Source: Chromobacterium alkanivorans
GTDB lineage: Bacteria; Pseudomonadota; Gammaproteobacteria; Burkholderiales; Chromobacteriaceae
Direction: 5' to 3'
NCBI RefSeq assembly: GCF_016937655.1
Contig: NZ_JAFHKL010000003.1
Coordinates: forward strand, 1-64,000
DNA length: 64,000 nucleotides
Below the pieces are notes generated by a model. That model searched no databases, was not told the DNA's origin, and saw nothing but the letters and a program-made list of their open reading frames with translations. Positions 52,591 to 63,238 of this stretch are shown here, piece by piece. Each line of letters opens with the position of its first letter. Position 1 is the stretch's first letter. A program made the position numbers and the translations under genes.

Positions 52591-55500
52591 CGCGGCTCCC
52601 GCGCCAGGCCGTGCCGGACGCTCAGCTTGCGCAGCTGCGCGAGCGCGGCGGGGAAATCGAAAGCCTCGATCCGCCGCTCCAGTTCGGCCAGTTCGGCGGC
52701 GTCCAGTTGGGCGCGCAAGGCCGGCAGCAAGGACAGGAATTGCTGTTCGGCGCGGGGATCGTCCGCCGCCAGCAAGCTCTCCAATTCCTGCAACTGCGCG
52801 CGCGAGGCCGCCTCCAGCGGCGGCGGCCCGCTCCGGTTCTCCGCCTCCGGCAGCGCGTCCAGCGCCGCGCACAGGGCCGCCAGTTCCCGGCCCAGCGTCT
52901 CGGCGCGCGCCGGCATCGCGTCCCCGGGCAGCCCCTGCCTCAAGGCCGTTTCCAGTTCGGCGGCCTCGGCCTGGACGCGGACCAGGCCCAAGGACGCGGC
53001 GGCCCCTTTCAGCGAATGGGCGAGGCGGCACGCCTCTTCGCCCGCATCGGCGCGCGCCAGGCTCTCCAGCCTGGCCACGTCGTCGCGATGGATGCCCGCG
53101 AATTTGCGCAGCAAGCGCTCAAAACGCTCCAGATCGTCGCCGACGGTGCGCAGGCCGGCTTCCAAGTCCACGCCGGGCAGGCTCATCAACAGCGCGCGCC
53201 GCCCGCCGTCCGGCGCCGCCTCGGCGCGGGCCCTCCCGGATCCGCCCCCCGACGACAGCCATTTCAGCAGCAAGCCGAACAGCTGCTCCGGGTCCACCGG
53301 CTTGGCCACGAAATCGTTCATGCCGGCCTCCAGACAGCGCTGGCGATCTTCGTCGAAGGCGTTGGCGGTCATGCCCAGGATAGGAGTCCGCTCCCAGCCC
53401 GGCAGGGCCCGGATCCGGCGCGTCGCCTCCAGGCCGTCCAGCTCCGGCATCTGCACATCCATCAGCACCAGGTCGTAGCGTCCCGCCGCCGCGCACTCCA
53501 CGGCCTCGCGGCCGTTTCTCGCCAGTTCGGCCCTCAGGCCGACGCTGCCCAGCAGCCAGAGCGCCACTTCCTGATTGATCACGTCGTCCTCCACCACCAG
53601 CACCCGCGCGTCGGCGCGCTGCAGCAGTTCGGCTTCGACCTCGTCCGGCGCCGCGCCGGCCGGCTCGGCGGCGACGCTCTCCCCCCGCGTCAGCCAGGCG
53701 GTCAGCCAAAACGTACTGCCGCTCCCTTCCCGGCTGGCCACGCCCACCTCGCCGCCCATCAGCGCGGCCAGGCGCTGGGTGATCGCCAGCCCCAGGCCGG
53801 TGCCGCCGTATTTGCGGGTGGTGGAGTCGTCCGCCTGCTGAAAGGCCTGGAACAGGCCGGCCAGCTTGTCGGCGGGAATGCCGATGCCGGTGTCGCGCAC
53901 CTCGAAGCGCAGCAGCAGGCGCTCGCCCTCGCTGCGCAACAGCCGGGCGCTCAGGGTCACCGTCCCCTGCTCGGTGAACTTGACCGCGTTGCCGGCGTAG
54001 TTGAGCAAGGCCTGGCGCAACCGGGTGGGGTCGCCGCGCAGGCAGGGCGGCACGCCGGCGTAATCGATCTCCACGCGCAAGCCCTTGGCCTGGGCCGGTT
54101 CGTCGATCAGCGAACCCACATGCTCGAACAGCGCGCCGATCGAGAAATCGGTCCGCTCCAGCGACAGCTTGCCGGCCTCGATCTTGGACAGGTCCAGGAT
54201 GTCGTTGATGATGGTGAGCAGATGGCCGCTGGCCGCCAGCACCTTTTCCAGCTTGGCCTGCTGCTCCGGCCGCGGCTGGGTGCGCATCAGCAAATGGGTG
54301 AAACCGATGATGGCGTTCAAGGGCGTGCGGATTTCATGGCTCATATTGGCGACGAAGGCGCTCTTGGCCAGATTGGCCGCCTCCGCGTCCTCCTTGGCGC
54401 GCACCAGGGCCTGCTCGGTTTCCTTGCGCCGGGTGATGTCGGTGACGAAGCCGATGATCTTGTCCGAGTCCCCGGGCTGGTCCGGCAAGTAATACAAAAT
54501 CATTTCCACCGCCACCAGCCGGCCGTCCCGGGTCCGTTGCTGGGTTTCGAACTGCGCCCGGCTTTGCCGCCGCAGCCGCTCCACGGTGCGCGCGTAAACC
54601 TCGGGCGTGGTGTCGGGCACGATGTCGGACACGTTCAGGCGCAGCATCTCCTCCACGCCGTAGTCCAGCAGCTGCGCCGCGTAGCGGTTGACGTAGATCA
54701 GCCGCCCGCTGGCGGCGTCCACCCAGTGTATGCCTATGCCCACGCTGTCCATGGCGAACTGGGTGGTTTGCAGCTTGGCGCTGGTGGCGCTCACCTCGGC
54801 GGTGCGCACCGCCACCAGTTCCTCCAGGTGATGGCGATGCTGGTCCAGTTCCAGGCCCAGGCGCTTTTTCTCGCTGATGTCCTCCTGCAGGGACAGATAG
54901 TGGCTGATCTTGCCGTCCGGCTGGCGGATAGGCGAAATATGGGCGAAGTCGACATAGTCGCTGCCGTCCTTGCGCCGGTTGAACAGCTCGCCCTTCCACG
55001 CCTTGCCGGCTTGCAGCGCGTCCCAAAGCTCGGCGTAGGTTTCCGCCGGGGTCAGGCCGGACTTGAGCAGATTGGGCGTCTGTCCCATCACCTCTTCCCG
55101 GCTGTAGCCGGTATTGCGGACAAAGGCTTCGTTGACGTATTCGATCCGCGTGTCCAGATCGGTGATGACCACGCTCTCCGGGCTCTGCTCCACCGCCATC
55201 GACAGCTGGCGTATCCGCTCCGCCGCCTGCCGCCTCAGGGTGATGTCGCGGAAAGCGCCGTAGACGCCGCCGTCCGGCAGCCGGATCGCGTTCAGTTCCA
55301 CCGGCACCTCGGCGCCGTCCTTGCGGCGCACCAGCATCTCGGCGCTCAATTGCTCATTGGACAGCAGCCGCCGGAACAGCGCCTGCGCGTCCTCCGCCGC
55401 GGAGTCGGCGCTGAAGTCGCCCACCCGCATCGCCAGGATTTCCGGCTCCTCGTAGCCCAGCAGTTGACGGGCCTGCAGATTGGCGTACTGATAGCGCCCT

Positions 55501-57464
55501 TCCGCGTCCGCCACCAACACCGCGTCGGCGGCGTGGTCCAGCACGCTGCGGTAGCGCGCCTCGGCGCTGGCCAGCGCCTGGGTTTTTTCGCGCAGCGGCC
55601 GCAAATCGTTGTACGTGCCGAAGAAGCCGCAGAAGGCCCCGGACAGATCGTGCATGGCGGTGACGGAGGCGTAGACCGGGATGATTTCGCCGTTGCTGGC
55701 GACGCGGGCCAGTTCGCCGCTCCAGCGCCCTTGCTCCACCACCTGCCGCTCCAGCGCCGCCCGCTCCGCTCGTTTGACCGGATCGTCCGGGATGAAACGG
55801 GAGATGGACGAGCCCAACAGCTCGTTCATCGAATACCCCATCAGCTCGCCGAAGGCGGCGTTGGCGTAGAGGATGCTCTTGGCCGCGTCGGTCATCACCA
55901 CCGGTTGCGCCGACTGGTCCAGGGCCTCCGCCAGCCGGTGGCGCTCTTCCTCCATCGATTTGCGGACGGTGATGTCCTCGGTGAAGATCACGATGCCGCC
56001 GATGAAGCCGTCGCGCGCATGCCATGGCCGCGCTTCCCAGCACAGCCACTGCGCCGCGCCGTCCTGGCGCAGAAAGCGGTCTTCCTCCGCGCGTATCACC
56101 TCCCCGGCGAGCGCCCGCCGATGCACCTCCCGCCAGGCGGCCGAAATTTCCGGAAACACCTCGTAGTGAGACCGGCCGATGATGGTCTGGCCGTCCAGGC
56201 CGTAATCTTCCAGCCAACGCCGGCTGGCGGCCAGATAGCGCATGTCGCCATCGAACATCGCCAGCGCCGCCGGCGCGTGCTCGATGAACAGCGTCAGCCT
56301 TTCCTCGCTCTCCAGCAGGGCGTTCTCCATCGCCTTGCGGTCGGAGATGTCCTGCATCGCGCCGCGCACCGACAGCACCTCGGCCCCGGCCAGCACCGGC
56401 CTGCCGGACACGCGCACCCATTTGCGCCGGCCGCCGGCGCTGAACAGGCTCAGTTCCAGGTCGTAGGGCTCGGCCTCCTCCCGCGCCCGGCGCATGGCCT
56501 CTTCGATGCGCCGCCGGTCGTCGCCGCGGTAAAAGCTGGAATCCGCGCCCACGTTCACCGGCGCGTCGTCCGGCAGGCCGTGGATGCGCGCCACTTCGGA
56601 CGTGCAGCCGCCGCGGCCGCTGGCCGGATCGAACCACCACCCGCCCACCCGGGCGATGGCGCTCATTTCCTGCAGCAGCTCCTCGCGCTGCCTCTGCTCC
56701 GCTTCGGCGCGCTTGCGCGCGCTGATGTCGGAAGCGATGCCGCACACCGCGTAGACGCTCCCCGTCGCGTCGCACAAGGGAAACTTGTACACCAGATAAG
56801 TGTGCGGGCCGTCGTCCTGCGGCACGGTTTCCTCGTATTCGCGCGCCTGGCCGCTGTTCAGCACCTCCATATCGGCGCAACGCAAATTGGCCACCACCTC
56901 GGGCGGGAACAGGTCTTCGTCGCGCAGGCCGCGCATGGCTTCCGCGCTGATATGGAATAAATCCGGATAACGTTGATTGACCAGCAGATAGCGGCCGTCC
57001 ACGTCCTTGACGAAGATCACCGCAGTGGAGTTGTCGATGATGGCGCGCAACAAGGCCTGCTGGCGCGTCAGTTCGTTCTCGGCCCAGCGCGAGCGGCGGT
57101 TGATCAGGCGTTGGCTGAACAGGCTCAAAATCAAGCCGCACAAGGCGAACAGGACGATGGAGACGGCGTCCGGCGGCCGGGTTATGGCGAAACTCCACTG
57201 CGGGGGGATGAACAGATACCAGACCAGCGGCACCGACACGGCGGTGGCGACCAGGCCGCCGGCCAGCCCGCCCAGCGCGGCGGCGATGAAGACGGCGGGA
57301 TAGAACAGGAACCAGGCGTAAGGGCGGACCCAGTCCCACAACAGCCATTGCGCGGACATGGCCAGCAAGGGCACCAAGAGCCCCACCCCGCACGCGCGCC
57401 ATGGAACGGCGGCGAGGAAGGCCTGGAAACGCCAGCCCCGCGCCCCTTGTTTACAATCCGTCAA
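52587..57464 (-). CDS. Hybrid sensor histidine kinase with seven PAS domains, REC and HPt
   Basis: The 1625-aa kinase has four N-terminal membrane helices of DUF4118/MASE type, then PAS domains near 140, 275, 391, 515, 638, 755 and 901. Next come the phospho-acceptor domain ([15 protein letters not shown], about 1040), the ATPase (about 1145-1260), a receiver ([14 protein letters not shown], Asp near 1334) and an HPt domain ([13 protein letters not shown], about 1483). It can thus run a full His-Asp-His relay to the coupled REC-GGDEF-EAL protein. The start is a TTG after GAGGCCGAGAA; later starts would cut the first helix. Signals are unknown. Confidence 0.93.
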   Translation of the reverse strand: MTDCKQGARGWRFQAFLAAVPWRACGVGLLVPLLAMSAQWLLWDWVRPYAWFLFYPAVFIAAALGGLAGGLVATAVSVPLVWYLFIPPQWSFAITRPPDAVSIVLFALCGLILSLFSQRLINRRSRWAENELTRQQALLRAIIDNSTAVIFVKDVDGRYLLVNQRYPDLFHISAEAMRGLRDEDLFPPEVVANLRCADMEVLNSGQAREYEETVPQDDGPHTYLVYKFPLCDATGSVYAVCGIASDISARKRAEAEQRQREELLQEMSAIARVGGWWFDPASGRGGCTSEVARIHGLPDDAPVNVGADSSFYRGDDRRRIEEAMRRAREEAEPYDLELSLFSAGGRRKWVRVSGRPVLAGAEVLSVRGAMQDISDRKAMENALLESEERLTLFIEHAPAALAMFDGDMRYLAASRRWLEDYGLDGQTIIGRSHYEVFPEISAAWREVHRRALAGEVIRAEEDRFLRQDGAAQWLCWEARPWHARDGFIGGIVIFTEDITVRKSMEEERHRLAEALDQSAQPVVMTDAAKSILYANAAFGELMGYSMNELLGSSISRFIPDDPVKRAERAALERQVVEQGRWSGELARVASNGEIIPVYASVTAMHDLSGAFCGFFGTYNDLRPLREKTQALASAEARYRSVLDHAADAVLVADAEGRYQYANLQARQLLGYEEPEILAMRVGDFSADSAAEDAQALFRRLLSNEQLSAEMLVRRKDGAEVPVELNAIRLPDGGVYGAFRDITLRRQAAERIRQLSMAVEQSPESVVITDLDTRIEYVNEAFVRNTGYSREEVMGQTPNLLKSGLTPAETYAELWDALQAGKAWKGELFNRRKDGSDYVDFAHISPIRQPDGKISHYLSLQEDISEKKRLGLELDQHRHHLEELVAVRTAEVSATSAKLQTTQFAMDSVGIGIHWVDAASGRLIYVNRYAAQLLDYGVEEMLRLNVSDIVPDTTPEVYARTVERLRRQSRAQFETQQRTRDGRLVAVEMILYYLPDQPGDSDKIIGFVTDITRRKETEQALVRAKEDAEAANLAKSAFVANMSHEIRTPLNAIIGFTHLLMRTQPRPEQQAKLEKVLAASGHLLTIINDILDLSKIEAGKLSLERTDFSIGALFEHVGSLIDEPAQAKGLRVEIDYAGVPPCLRGDPTRLRQALLNYAGNAVKFTEQGTVTLSARLLRSEGERLLLRFEVRDTGIGIPADKLAGLFQAFQQADDSTTRKYGGTGLGLAITQRLAALMGGEVGVASREGSGSTFWLTAWLTRGESVAAEPAGAAPDEVEAELLQRADARVLVVEDDVINQEVALWLLGSVGLRAELARNGREAVECAAAGRYDLVLMDVQMPELDGLEATRRIRALPGWERTPILGMTANAFDEDRQRCLEAGMNDFVAKPVDPEQLFGLLLKWLSSGGGSGRARAEAAPDGGRRALLMSLPGVDLEAGLRTVGDDLERFERLLRKFAGIHRDDVARLESLARADAGEEACRLAHSLKGAAASLGLVRVQAEAAELETALRQGLPGDAMPARAETLGRELAALCAALDALPEAENRSGPPPLEAASRAQLQELESLLAADDPRAEQQFLSLLPALRAQLDAAELAELERRIEAFDFPAALAQLRKLSVRHGLAREPR

Positions 57465-57542
57465 TTCTCGGCCTCGACTCGAAAGCTGGCTTGGTTTTGT
57501 CTGTTCTCACGATAGACCACGCCATTCCGCCGGACAAACCGC

Positions 57543-58829
57543 CTACTGCCGCCGCAAACGCCTGCTTTCCCCCTCCGCGTCGCACCATTGCAGCATCCCT
57601 CCTTCGGCCAGCAGGGTTTCCGGCAGCACCGCGGCGCGCGCCAGTTGCGGCGTCTGCGCCGCCACGGTCAGCGGGTAGGCGATGGGCACGCCGTAACGGC
57701 GCGGGCTGCGCGCATAGCAGCCGTGCTCGTTGTAAAACAGTTCCAGCCAGGCTCCGTCCCCGCTCTCATAACGCCCCGGCGGGAACATTTGCTCGTCCGG
57801 CTGCTGCCGTCCCGGCGCAGGCAGGGCTTCCAAGGACTCGCCGCTGGCGATGCGCGCCAGATCCCGCCCCAGCCTCTCCACCGGCGAGCCGAAGGCGTTG
57901 GCCAGCACCACCACGCTGCCGCCGCCGGGCAAGACGCTCATGAAGGCGAAGAAGCCGTTGACGTCGCCGAAGTGCTGGGCCAGCCGCTGCCGGCGACCGG
58001 CCAGCGTCCAGTCCTCGCCGTAAAACCCGTAGGCGTACTCCAGAGCGCTCACGTCCAGCATCAGCGCGGCCAGCTTGGCCGGCAGCGCCTCTCCCCGCTG
58101 CAACGCCTCCAGCCAGCGGCACAGATCGCCGGCGCTGGAGGCTAGATCGTAAACGCCCCAGGCCACCGACATGTCCATAGGCTCCGCGTAGCGCCACGGC
58201 GCGCCCGGATGCAGGCCGCGCGCCGCATGCGGCAGGATGGCGCGGCCGTCGTCGACATAGGTGCGTTCCAGGCCCAGCGGCCGAAACAGGTATTGCTGCC
58301 GATAACTGGCGAAATCCTGATCCGCCACCCGCTCCACAATGGCCGCCAGCAACAGATAGCCGGTATTGCTGTAAGCGTGGGCGACGCCGGGCGGGCAGGC
58401 CGGCGGCAGCGCGTGCGCCCAGTCCAGCAGCTCCTGCGGCCGGTGCGCCAGCCGCATCCGCGTCGGCCAATACTCGGCCGCGCTGGTGAAGTTGGCGGTG
58501 CCGGCGCTGTGATTCAGCAATTGATGCAGGCTGATGCCCGCCGCGTTGGGAAAATCGGGGAAGAAGCGCTCAAGGCTGTCGCTCAGCTCCAGCCGCCCCT
58601 GGGCCACCTGCTGCAACAGTGCGGCGGCGGTGAAGCTCTTGCTCAGCGAACCGATGCGGAACACCGTGTCCTGCTCGTTGGCCACGCCCAGGCCCGGATC
58701 GGCCATGCCGCCGGCCACCGCCGCCCGCTCGCCGTCGGCCAGGCCGACGGCGGCCACGCCGTGCAGGCAGCCCGCCGCGTTCCAGGAACGCAGATACGTT
58801 TGCAAAGCGGCCACCGTGTTCATGCCCAT
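57543..58829 (-). CDS. Serine hydrolase of the class C beta-lactamase/esterase family
   Basis: The 428-aa protein has the SxxK motif at Ser61-Lys64 (FRIGSLSKSFTAAA), the YxN motif in AYSNTGYLLLA and a typical LNHSAGTANF stretch. The fold is shared by class C beta-lactamases, D-aminopeptidases and esterases. No signal peptide is visible at the start, so an esterase or peptidase role in the cytoplasm is more likely than beta-lactam resistance. A C-terminal beta-rich extension follows after about residue 340. GGGGAACAGGC precedes the ATG. Confidence 0.87.
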   Translation of the reverse strand: MGMNTVAALQTYLRSWNAAGCLHGVAAVGLADGERAAVAGGMADPGLGVANEQDTVFRIGSLSKSFTAAALLQQVAQGRLELSDSLERFFPDFPNAAGISLHQLLNHSAGTANFTSAAEYWPTRMRLAHRPQELLDWAHALPPACPPGVAHAYSNTGYLLLAAIVERVADQDFASYRQQYLFRPLGLERTYVDDGRAILPHAARGLHPGAPWRYAEPMDMSVAWGVYDLASSAGDLCRWLEALQRGEALPAKLAALMLDVSALEYAYGFYGEDWTLAGRRQRLAQHFGDVNGFFAFMSVLPGGGSVVVLANAFGSPVERLGRDLARIASGESLEALPAPGRQQPDEQMFPPGRYESGDGAWLELFYNEHGCYARSPRRYGVPIAYPLTVAAQTPQLARAAVLPETLLAEGGMLQWCDAEGESRRLRRQ

Positions 58830-58958
58830 GCCTGTTCCCCGTCAGTCAGGATAGTCTAGACGCCAGGCGGCGCCGCGCCGCCCCACTCATCACTATGGTT
58901 GCTTTCTCCGCCGCTCGCCATGCGTTCCGCGCCGCGGCCGTCGCCGCGCATTGCCGCT

Positions 58959-60197
58959 TCAGTAAAAATAGTCGAACAGCAATTGCCAGACCCGCCGCGC
59001 CGGGCTGGCGCCGTAACGGCTGTCCGGCGCGCCGTCGAAACGCTGCCACTGCAAGGCCAGGTCCACCGGGCCCAGGTGATAGCGGGCCTCCGCCCAGTTC
59101 ATGCCGCTGTGGTCCACCAGGTCGAAGCCGCGCATCGCGGTCAGGTCCAGATCGTCCGCCAGCGCGTCCTGCCAATGCGCGCGCAGCAAGGCAGCGCGCC
59201 GGGTGGGCAGGCCGCCGCCGGCGCCGACTCCCGCCCGGTAGGCGCCGTAGAGCGCCGGCTGCGCGCGCAGCGCGCGCCAGTCGTCGCGATCCGGCGCCGC
59301 GCCGTCTTGCTGCGCTTCCAGCGTCAGGCTCAGCTTGTTGGCGCCGGTCCAGGTCAGGCCGCCGGCCAGCCGGTTGCGCCAGGCCGAGTCCGGCTGCCCC
59401 AGGCTTTGCCGCCAGGCGCTGCGCTGCCGGCCGCCGGCCCATTCCAGATAGACCACGGTGGCGTCGCCGAGCACGCGCGACAGATTGAAGCCCAGCTGCG
59501 GCGAGCGGCCCTGCTCTTGCAGCAGCAGCCATTGCGGATTGAGGTTTTCGGCGAAGCGATAGCTGGCGGCCAGCAGCAGCCGCTGCCGGGGATTGCTGGC
59601 GCCCCAGTCCAGGCTGGCGCCGTCCGGGTTCGGCCCCGAGCCCAGCTTGGGCGACCAGATCGCGGTCAGCGAGCCGCAGTCCCATAGTTTCTGCCAGCGC
59701 AGCATGGCGTTGCCGAGGCGGTTCTGGCGCAAGCTGTCCGGGTCCGCGGACACCACCGAACGCACGGTGCCGGCGCCGAGAAAATCGGTGGGGTTGTAGC
59801 CGACGGCCACGCCGTAGCGGGTATTGACGCGCCCGAGGTCCAGCATCGAGTCGACGCCGAACTCGCGGCTCAGATAGGCCTCCTTCAGGGTATTGACGCC
59901 GCGGTCCCGCTGCGGCGAACCGGCGAAGCGCCAGTCCAGCCGGTTGGCCAGCACCCCGCGCCAGGCCGGGCTCAGCCGCCCGTCCCAGCGCAGGTCCAAG
60001 GACAGCCGCTGGCCGTCCTCGCCCGGCCGCGGCGACAAGGCGGCCGCCTCCAGCTGAAGCTTGAGGTCGCGCGGCGCCGCCTCCTCCATCCGGGTTTGAT
60101 CGGCCAGCCGCAGCGCCTCCTCGTCCGACGGCGCGTCGGCGCCTTGGACAAGGGCGCTCGCCAACGCCAGGCCAAGCGCCAGACCCCGCATCGTCAT
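58959..60197 (-). CDS. Predicted outer-membrane beta-barrel protein
   Basis: The 412-aa protein has a signal peptide (MTMRGLALGLALASALVQGADA) and a body of alternating amphipathic strands ending in LLFDYFY, an aromatic terminus typical of barrels folded by BAM. There is no TonB box. Its ATG overlaps the stop codon of the LolA-like gene (ATGA), so it is the last gene of a coupled four-gene operon with ABC ATPase, permease and LolA-like protein. It may be the outer-membrane receiver or exit of that system. I do not recognise a named family with certainty. Confidence 0.8.
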   Translation of the reverse strand: MTMRGLALGLALASALVQGADAPSDEEALRLADQTRMEEAAPRDLKLQLEAAALSPRPGEDGQRLSLDLRWDGRLSPAWRGVLANRLDWRFAGSPQRDRGVNTLKEAYLSREFGVDSMLDLGRVNTRYGVAVGYNPTDFLGAGTVRSVVSADPDSLRQNRLGNAMLRWQKLWDCGSLTAIWSPKLGSGPNPDGASLDWGASNPRQRLLLAASYRFAENLNPQWLLLQEQGRSPQLGFNLSRVLGDATVVYLEWAGGRQRSAWRQSLGQPDSAWRNRLAGGLTWTGANKLSLTLEAQQDGAAPDRDDWRALRAQPALYGAYRAGVGAGGGLPTRRAALLRAHWQDALADDLDLTAMRGFDLVDHSGMNWAEARYHLGPVDLALQWQRFDGAPDSRYGASPARRVWQLLFDYFY

Positions 60198-60964
60198 TCG
60201 GCCCGAAAGCGCGGCAGATAGTCGCGCTGCAACCAGGCCTCCGGCACCTCGCGCCAGGCGAACTGGCTGTTGCGCAACACGGTGATCCAGCGCGGATTGA
60301 GGCCGTCTATGATCACGGTCTCGGTCGGGCGCTCGCGCCCCAGCACCGGCTGGTAAGCGCGGTAATAGGCGGTCTTCAGCAGGCTGCCGCTCTCGGCGTA
60401 GAACTGCGCCTTGCGGCTGCGGTAGCCGTCGCGGTCCACCCACAGATCGATCGCGTGGTAGGTGACGCCGGAATTGCGCGCGGTGAGCCGCAGCTTGTAG
60501 CACGGCCGGGGCTGGCGGTCGCCGTCCTGTATCGTCTCCTCGCCGGCCAGCGCCGCCCGGTAGTCCAGCGCCAGGTTGACGGTGACCACGTCGCCGTTGG
60601 CCGCCTGGCCCAGCAGCCGCTGTTGCGGCGAAATCGGCACGCTGGCCTTGCTCGCCGGGTCGAAAAACCACAGATCGTTGCCGCTCTTGAGCATCAGCTT
60701 GCCGGCGTCGCGCTTGGGCTGGATGAAACGCAGCAGGCTGCGGAACTGCCCGCTGCCGGCGTCCGCCCGCGAATACACCGCCAGCGCGCTGGCCTCGTTC
60801 TGCTTGCCGTCCTTGTAGCTGACCAGCGACACCACCAGGCCGAAGGAGCGCTCGGGATTGCGCACCGCGTCGCTGTTGGCCAGGATGGTCTGCGCGTCCG
60901 GCGCCGCCAGCGCCGTTGCCGCCCACAGCGCAGCGCCCAGCGCGGCCCAGCGTTTCGTCCTCAT
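60194..60964 (-). CDS. LolA-like outer-membrane lipoprotein-sorting protein (PF17131-type)
   Basis: The 256-aa protein starts MRTKRWAALGAALWAATALA with a signal peptide and has the features of the extended LolA-like family: LRFIQPKRDAGKLMLKSGND, LWFFDPASKASVPIS and the DLWVDRDGYRSRKAQFY repeat of strands. It is distinct from the housekeeping LolA at 11769. A longer start at 60994 would overlap the permease stop; I chose 60964 because it begins the signal peptide properly. The role is probably periplasmic carriage of a lipid or lipoprotein between the permease and the barrel protein. Confidence 0.85.
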   Translation of the reverse strand: MRTKRWAALGAALWAATALAAPDAQTILANSDAVRNPERSFGLVVSLVSYKDGKQNEASALAVYSRADAGSGQFRSLLRFIQPKRDAGKLMLKSGNDLWFFDPASKASVPISPQQRLLGQAANGDVVTVNLALDYRAALAGEETIQDGDRQPRPCYKLRLTARNSGVTYHAIDLWVDRDGYRSRKAQFYAESGSLLKTAYYRAYQPVLGRERPTETVIIDGLNPRWITVLRNSQFAWREVPEAWLQRDYLPRFRAE

Positions 60965-60986
60965 GCCCGTCGATGTTCCAAGCGTT

Positions 60987-62363
60987 TCACGCATGACGCA
61001 AAGCCTCCACGATATTGGCCGCGGCCGCCCGCCGCGCCGGCCACCACGACGACAGCAGCGCCATCGCCATCAGGCCGCCGGCGGTCACCGCCATCATCCG
61101 CCACTCGCCCCATACCCGCACCAGGATGGGGCTGGGGTCCACCTGGCCCGGCGGCAGCCAGGTCAGGCCGGCGTGGTTGATCAGCCAGGCGGCCAGCAGC
61201 GCCAGCGCGATGCCCAGCGCGCCGCCGCCCAGGCCCAACAGCCAGCCTTCGCACAGGAACAGGCGCTGGATGCCGCGGCGGCGCAGCCCCATCGCCCGCA
61301 GCGTGCCGATCTCCACCGTGCGCTCCAGCACCACCATATTCATGGTGTTGCCGATGGTGAACAGCGCCACGCAGGCGATCAGCACCGCCAGAAAGCCGAA
61401 AATGGTGCCGAACATGCCGGTGATCTGGCCGTATTGCGGCTGCAGGGTGGCGAAGTCGTGCGCCGCCAGCGGCTGGCCGCGCAAGCTGGTGGCGAACAGC
61501 TTGCGCAAACGCGCCTCGGCCGCCGGAATCTGCGAGGTGTGCCTCAGCTGCAGCACGATGGCGGTGGCCATCGGCTCGCCCTGGCCGTACACCAGCTGCT
61601 GAGCCTGACGCAGATGCAGGCCAACGTACATATCGTCCAGTTCCTTGATGCCCTGGCTCTCCACCTTGGCCACCTGCAGCCGGGCCACATTGGGCGCGCC
61701 GGCGGCGGTGGCGGCCAGTAGTTCGATCTGATCGTCGCGGCCGCCGGCGGGCGGCGCCGCCGCGGACAAGGCGGCCAGATCGGCCGGCAAATCCTCGCCG
61801 CCGGGCGGAGCCGGCGGCGGCGCGCAGTCCTTGAGCTTGAACGCCGCGCACAGCTGCAGCACCCGCGCCACCCCGGTGCCTATCACCGCCGCGTTCGGCG
61901 CGGTGCCGGTCAGCGCCACCGGCTTGCGCTTGTCGTTGAAGCCGTAGTCGTCCCAACGCCGCAGCCGGTTCTGCGCGTCCACCTCGCTGCCGCGCGCGAT
62001 CACCGTGCGCGAGGCCCCGGCCGAATAATGGCCGGCGATGCCGCCCAGGCTCAGCGTGGGCGTGACCACGGTCAGCATCGGCCGCAGCACCGGGTCGTTC
62101 TCGATCAGCCGCATCACCGCGCGGTAATCGCGGATGCCGTAAGCGGCGGGATTGCCGCTGCCGTACAGGAAGTAATCGCGGTGCTGCACCTGCAGATGGC
62201 CGCCGGCGCGCACCATGCCGGTTTGCAGCCCGTATTGCACGGTGCGGTTGTAGCCGCCGAACAGCAGTACCGCCACCAGGCCTATGATCATGGTGGACAA
62301 GGTCGCCAAGGTGCGGCGGCGATTGCGCAGCAGATTGCGCCAGGCCAGTTTCAAGGTGTTCAC
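60987..62363 (-). CDS. ABC transporter permease, MacB/LolE-type (FtsX fold)
   Basis: The 458-aa permease has one N-terminal helix (LATLSTMIIGLVAVLLFGG), a large periplasmic domain, and three C-terminal helices (FGFLAVLIACVALFTIGNTM; CEGWLLGLGGGALGIALAL; MAVTAGGLMAMALLSSWW). This is the type VII mechanotransmission layout shared by LolCE and MacB. The start is a GTG overlapping the stop of the ATPase gene (GTGA). The periplasmic domain has a Pro/Gly-rich insert near residues 195-215. It forms a transporter with the preceding ATPase. Confidence 0.9.
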   Translation of the reverse strand: MNTLKLAWRNLLRNRRRTLATLSTMIIGLVAVLLFGGYNRTVQYGLQTGMVRAGGHLQVQHRDYFLYGSGNPAAYGIRDYRAVMRLIENDPVLRPMLTVVTPTLSLGGIAGHYSAGASRTVIARGSEVDAQNRLRRWDDYGFNDKRKPVALTGTAPNAAVIGTGVARVLQLCAAFKLKDCAPPPAPPGGEDLPADLAALSAAAPPAGGRDDQIELLAATAAGAPNVARLQVAKVESQGIKELDDMYVGLHLRQAQQLVYGQGEPMATAIVLQLRHTSQIPAAEARLRKLFATSLRGQPLAAHDFATLQPQYGQITGMFGTIFGFLAVLIACVALFTIGNTMNMVVLERTVEIGTLRAMGLRRRGIQRLFLCEGWLLGLGGGALGIALALLAAWLINHAGLTWLPPGQVDPSPILVRVWGEWRMMAVTAGGLMAMALLSSWWPARRAAAANIVEALRHA

Positions 62364-63055
62364 GCCCAGGCCTCCTCCGGGTTCAGCGCGCCGACCCGGC
62401 CGTCGCTGACCTGGTAGCGCTCGTCCGCCGCCGCGATCACCTGCGGGTCGTGCGAGGAAAACACCACCGCCACCCGGCGTTCGCGCTGCAGCTGGCGCAG
62501 CAAGGCCAGGATGGACGCCCCGGTATGGCTGTCCAGATTGGCGGTGGGCTCGTCGGCCAGCACCAGGGCCGGCTCGTGCACCAGCGCGCGCGCGATCGCC
62601 ACCCGCTGGCGCTGGCCGCCGGACAGCTGGCCGGGGCGGTGCCTCGCCTTGTCCGCCAAACCCACCGCCGCCAGCATCTCCAGCGCGCGCTCGCGCCGCA
62701 GCCGCGCCGGCACGCCCTGCAGCTGCAACGGATATTCGACATTTTCAAACGCCGACAGCACCGGCATCAGGTTGAAGTTCTGAAAAATGAAGCCGATGTG
62801 ACGCGCGCGAAAATCGCTGAGCGCGTCGTCGCTCAAACGGCCCAGGTCCTGGCCCGCCACCACGATCTCGCCGGCGTCGGCTCGGTCGATGCCGCCGATC
62901 AGGTTCAGCAGCGTGGTCTTGCCGCTGCCGGACTGGCCAGACAGCACGGTAAAGCGCGCCGCGGCGATCTTGAGGCTGACCTCGGCCAGCGCCGGCACCC
63001 GCACCTGCTCCATCCAGTAACTCTTGGACACCCCGTTCAACTCCACCGCCCACAT
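62360..63055 (-). CDS. ABC transporter ATP-binding protein, LolD/MacB-type
   Basis: The 231-aa ATPase has Walker A GQSGSGKTTLLNLIGG near residue 40, the Q-loop in IGFIFQNFNLMPVLSAFENV, signature LSGGQRQRVAIARAL, Walker B LVLADEPTANLDS and the H-loop in VVFSSHDPQV. These match the MacB/LolD subgroup that drives FtsX-type permeases. It is the first gene of the four-gene unit and is preceded by GGGAGCGGGCC. It is divergent from ppk2. Confidence 0.93.
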   Translation of the reverse strand: MWAVELNGVSKSYWMEQVRVPALAEVSLKIAAARFTVLSGQSGSGKTTLLNLIGGIDRADAGEIVVAGQDLGRLSDDALSDFRARHIGFIFQNFNLMPVLSAFENVEYPLQLQGVPARLRRERALEMLAAVGLADKARHRPGQLSGGQRQRVAIARALVHEPALVLADEPTANLDSHTGASILALLRQLQRERRVAVVFSSHDPQVIAAADERYQVSDGRVGALNPEEAWA

Positions 63056-63238
63056 GGCCCGCTCCCGTAGTCAAAGCGCAATGGCATGAATATGCATGAA
63101 ATCGGCATGAAAAGCTTTGTCTTGTGACAAAACCCCCATTTCGGACTCCAACGCTGTTCCGGCCCGCGCCAAGCCGCGCGCATCGACACCGGTTTTCCAT
63201 GGGAGTAGCATGGTTTTACCCCTCGCAAAGGAGCTTGC

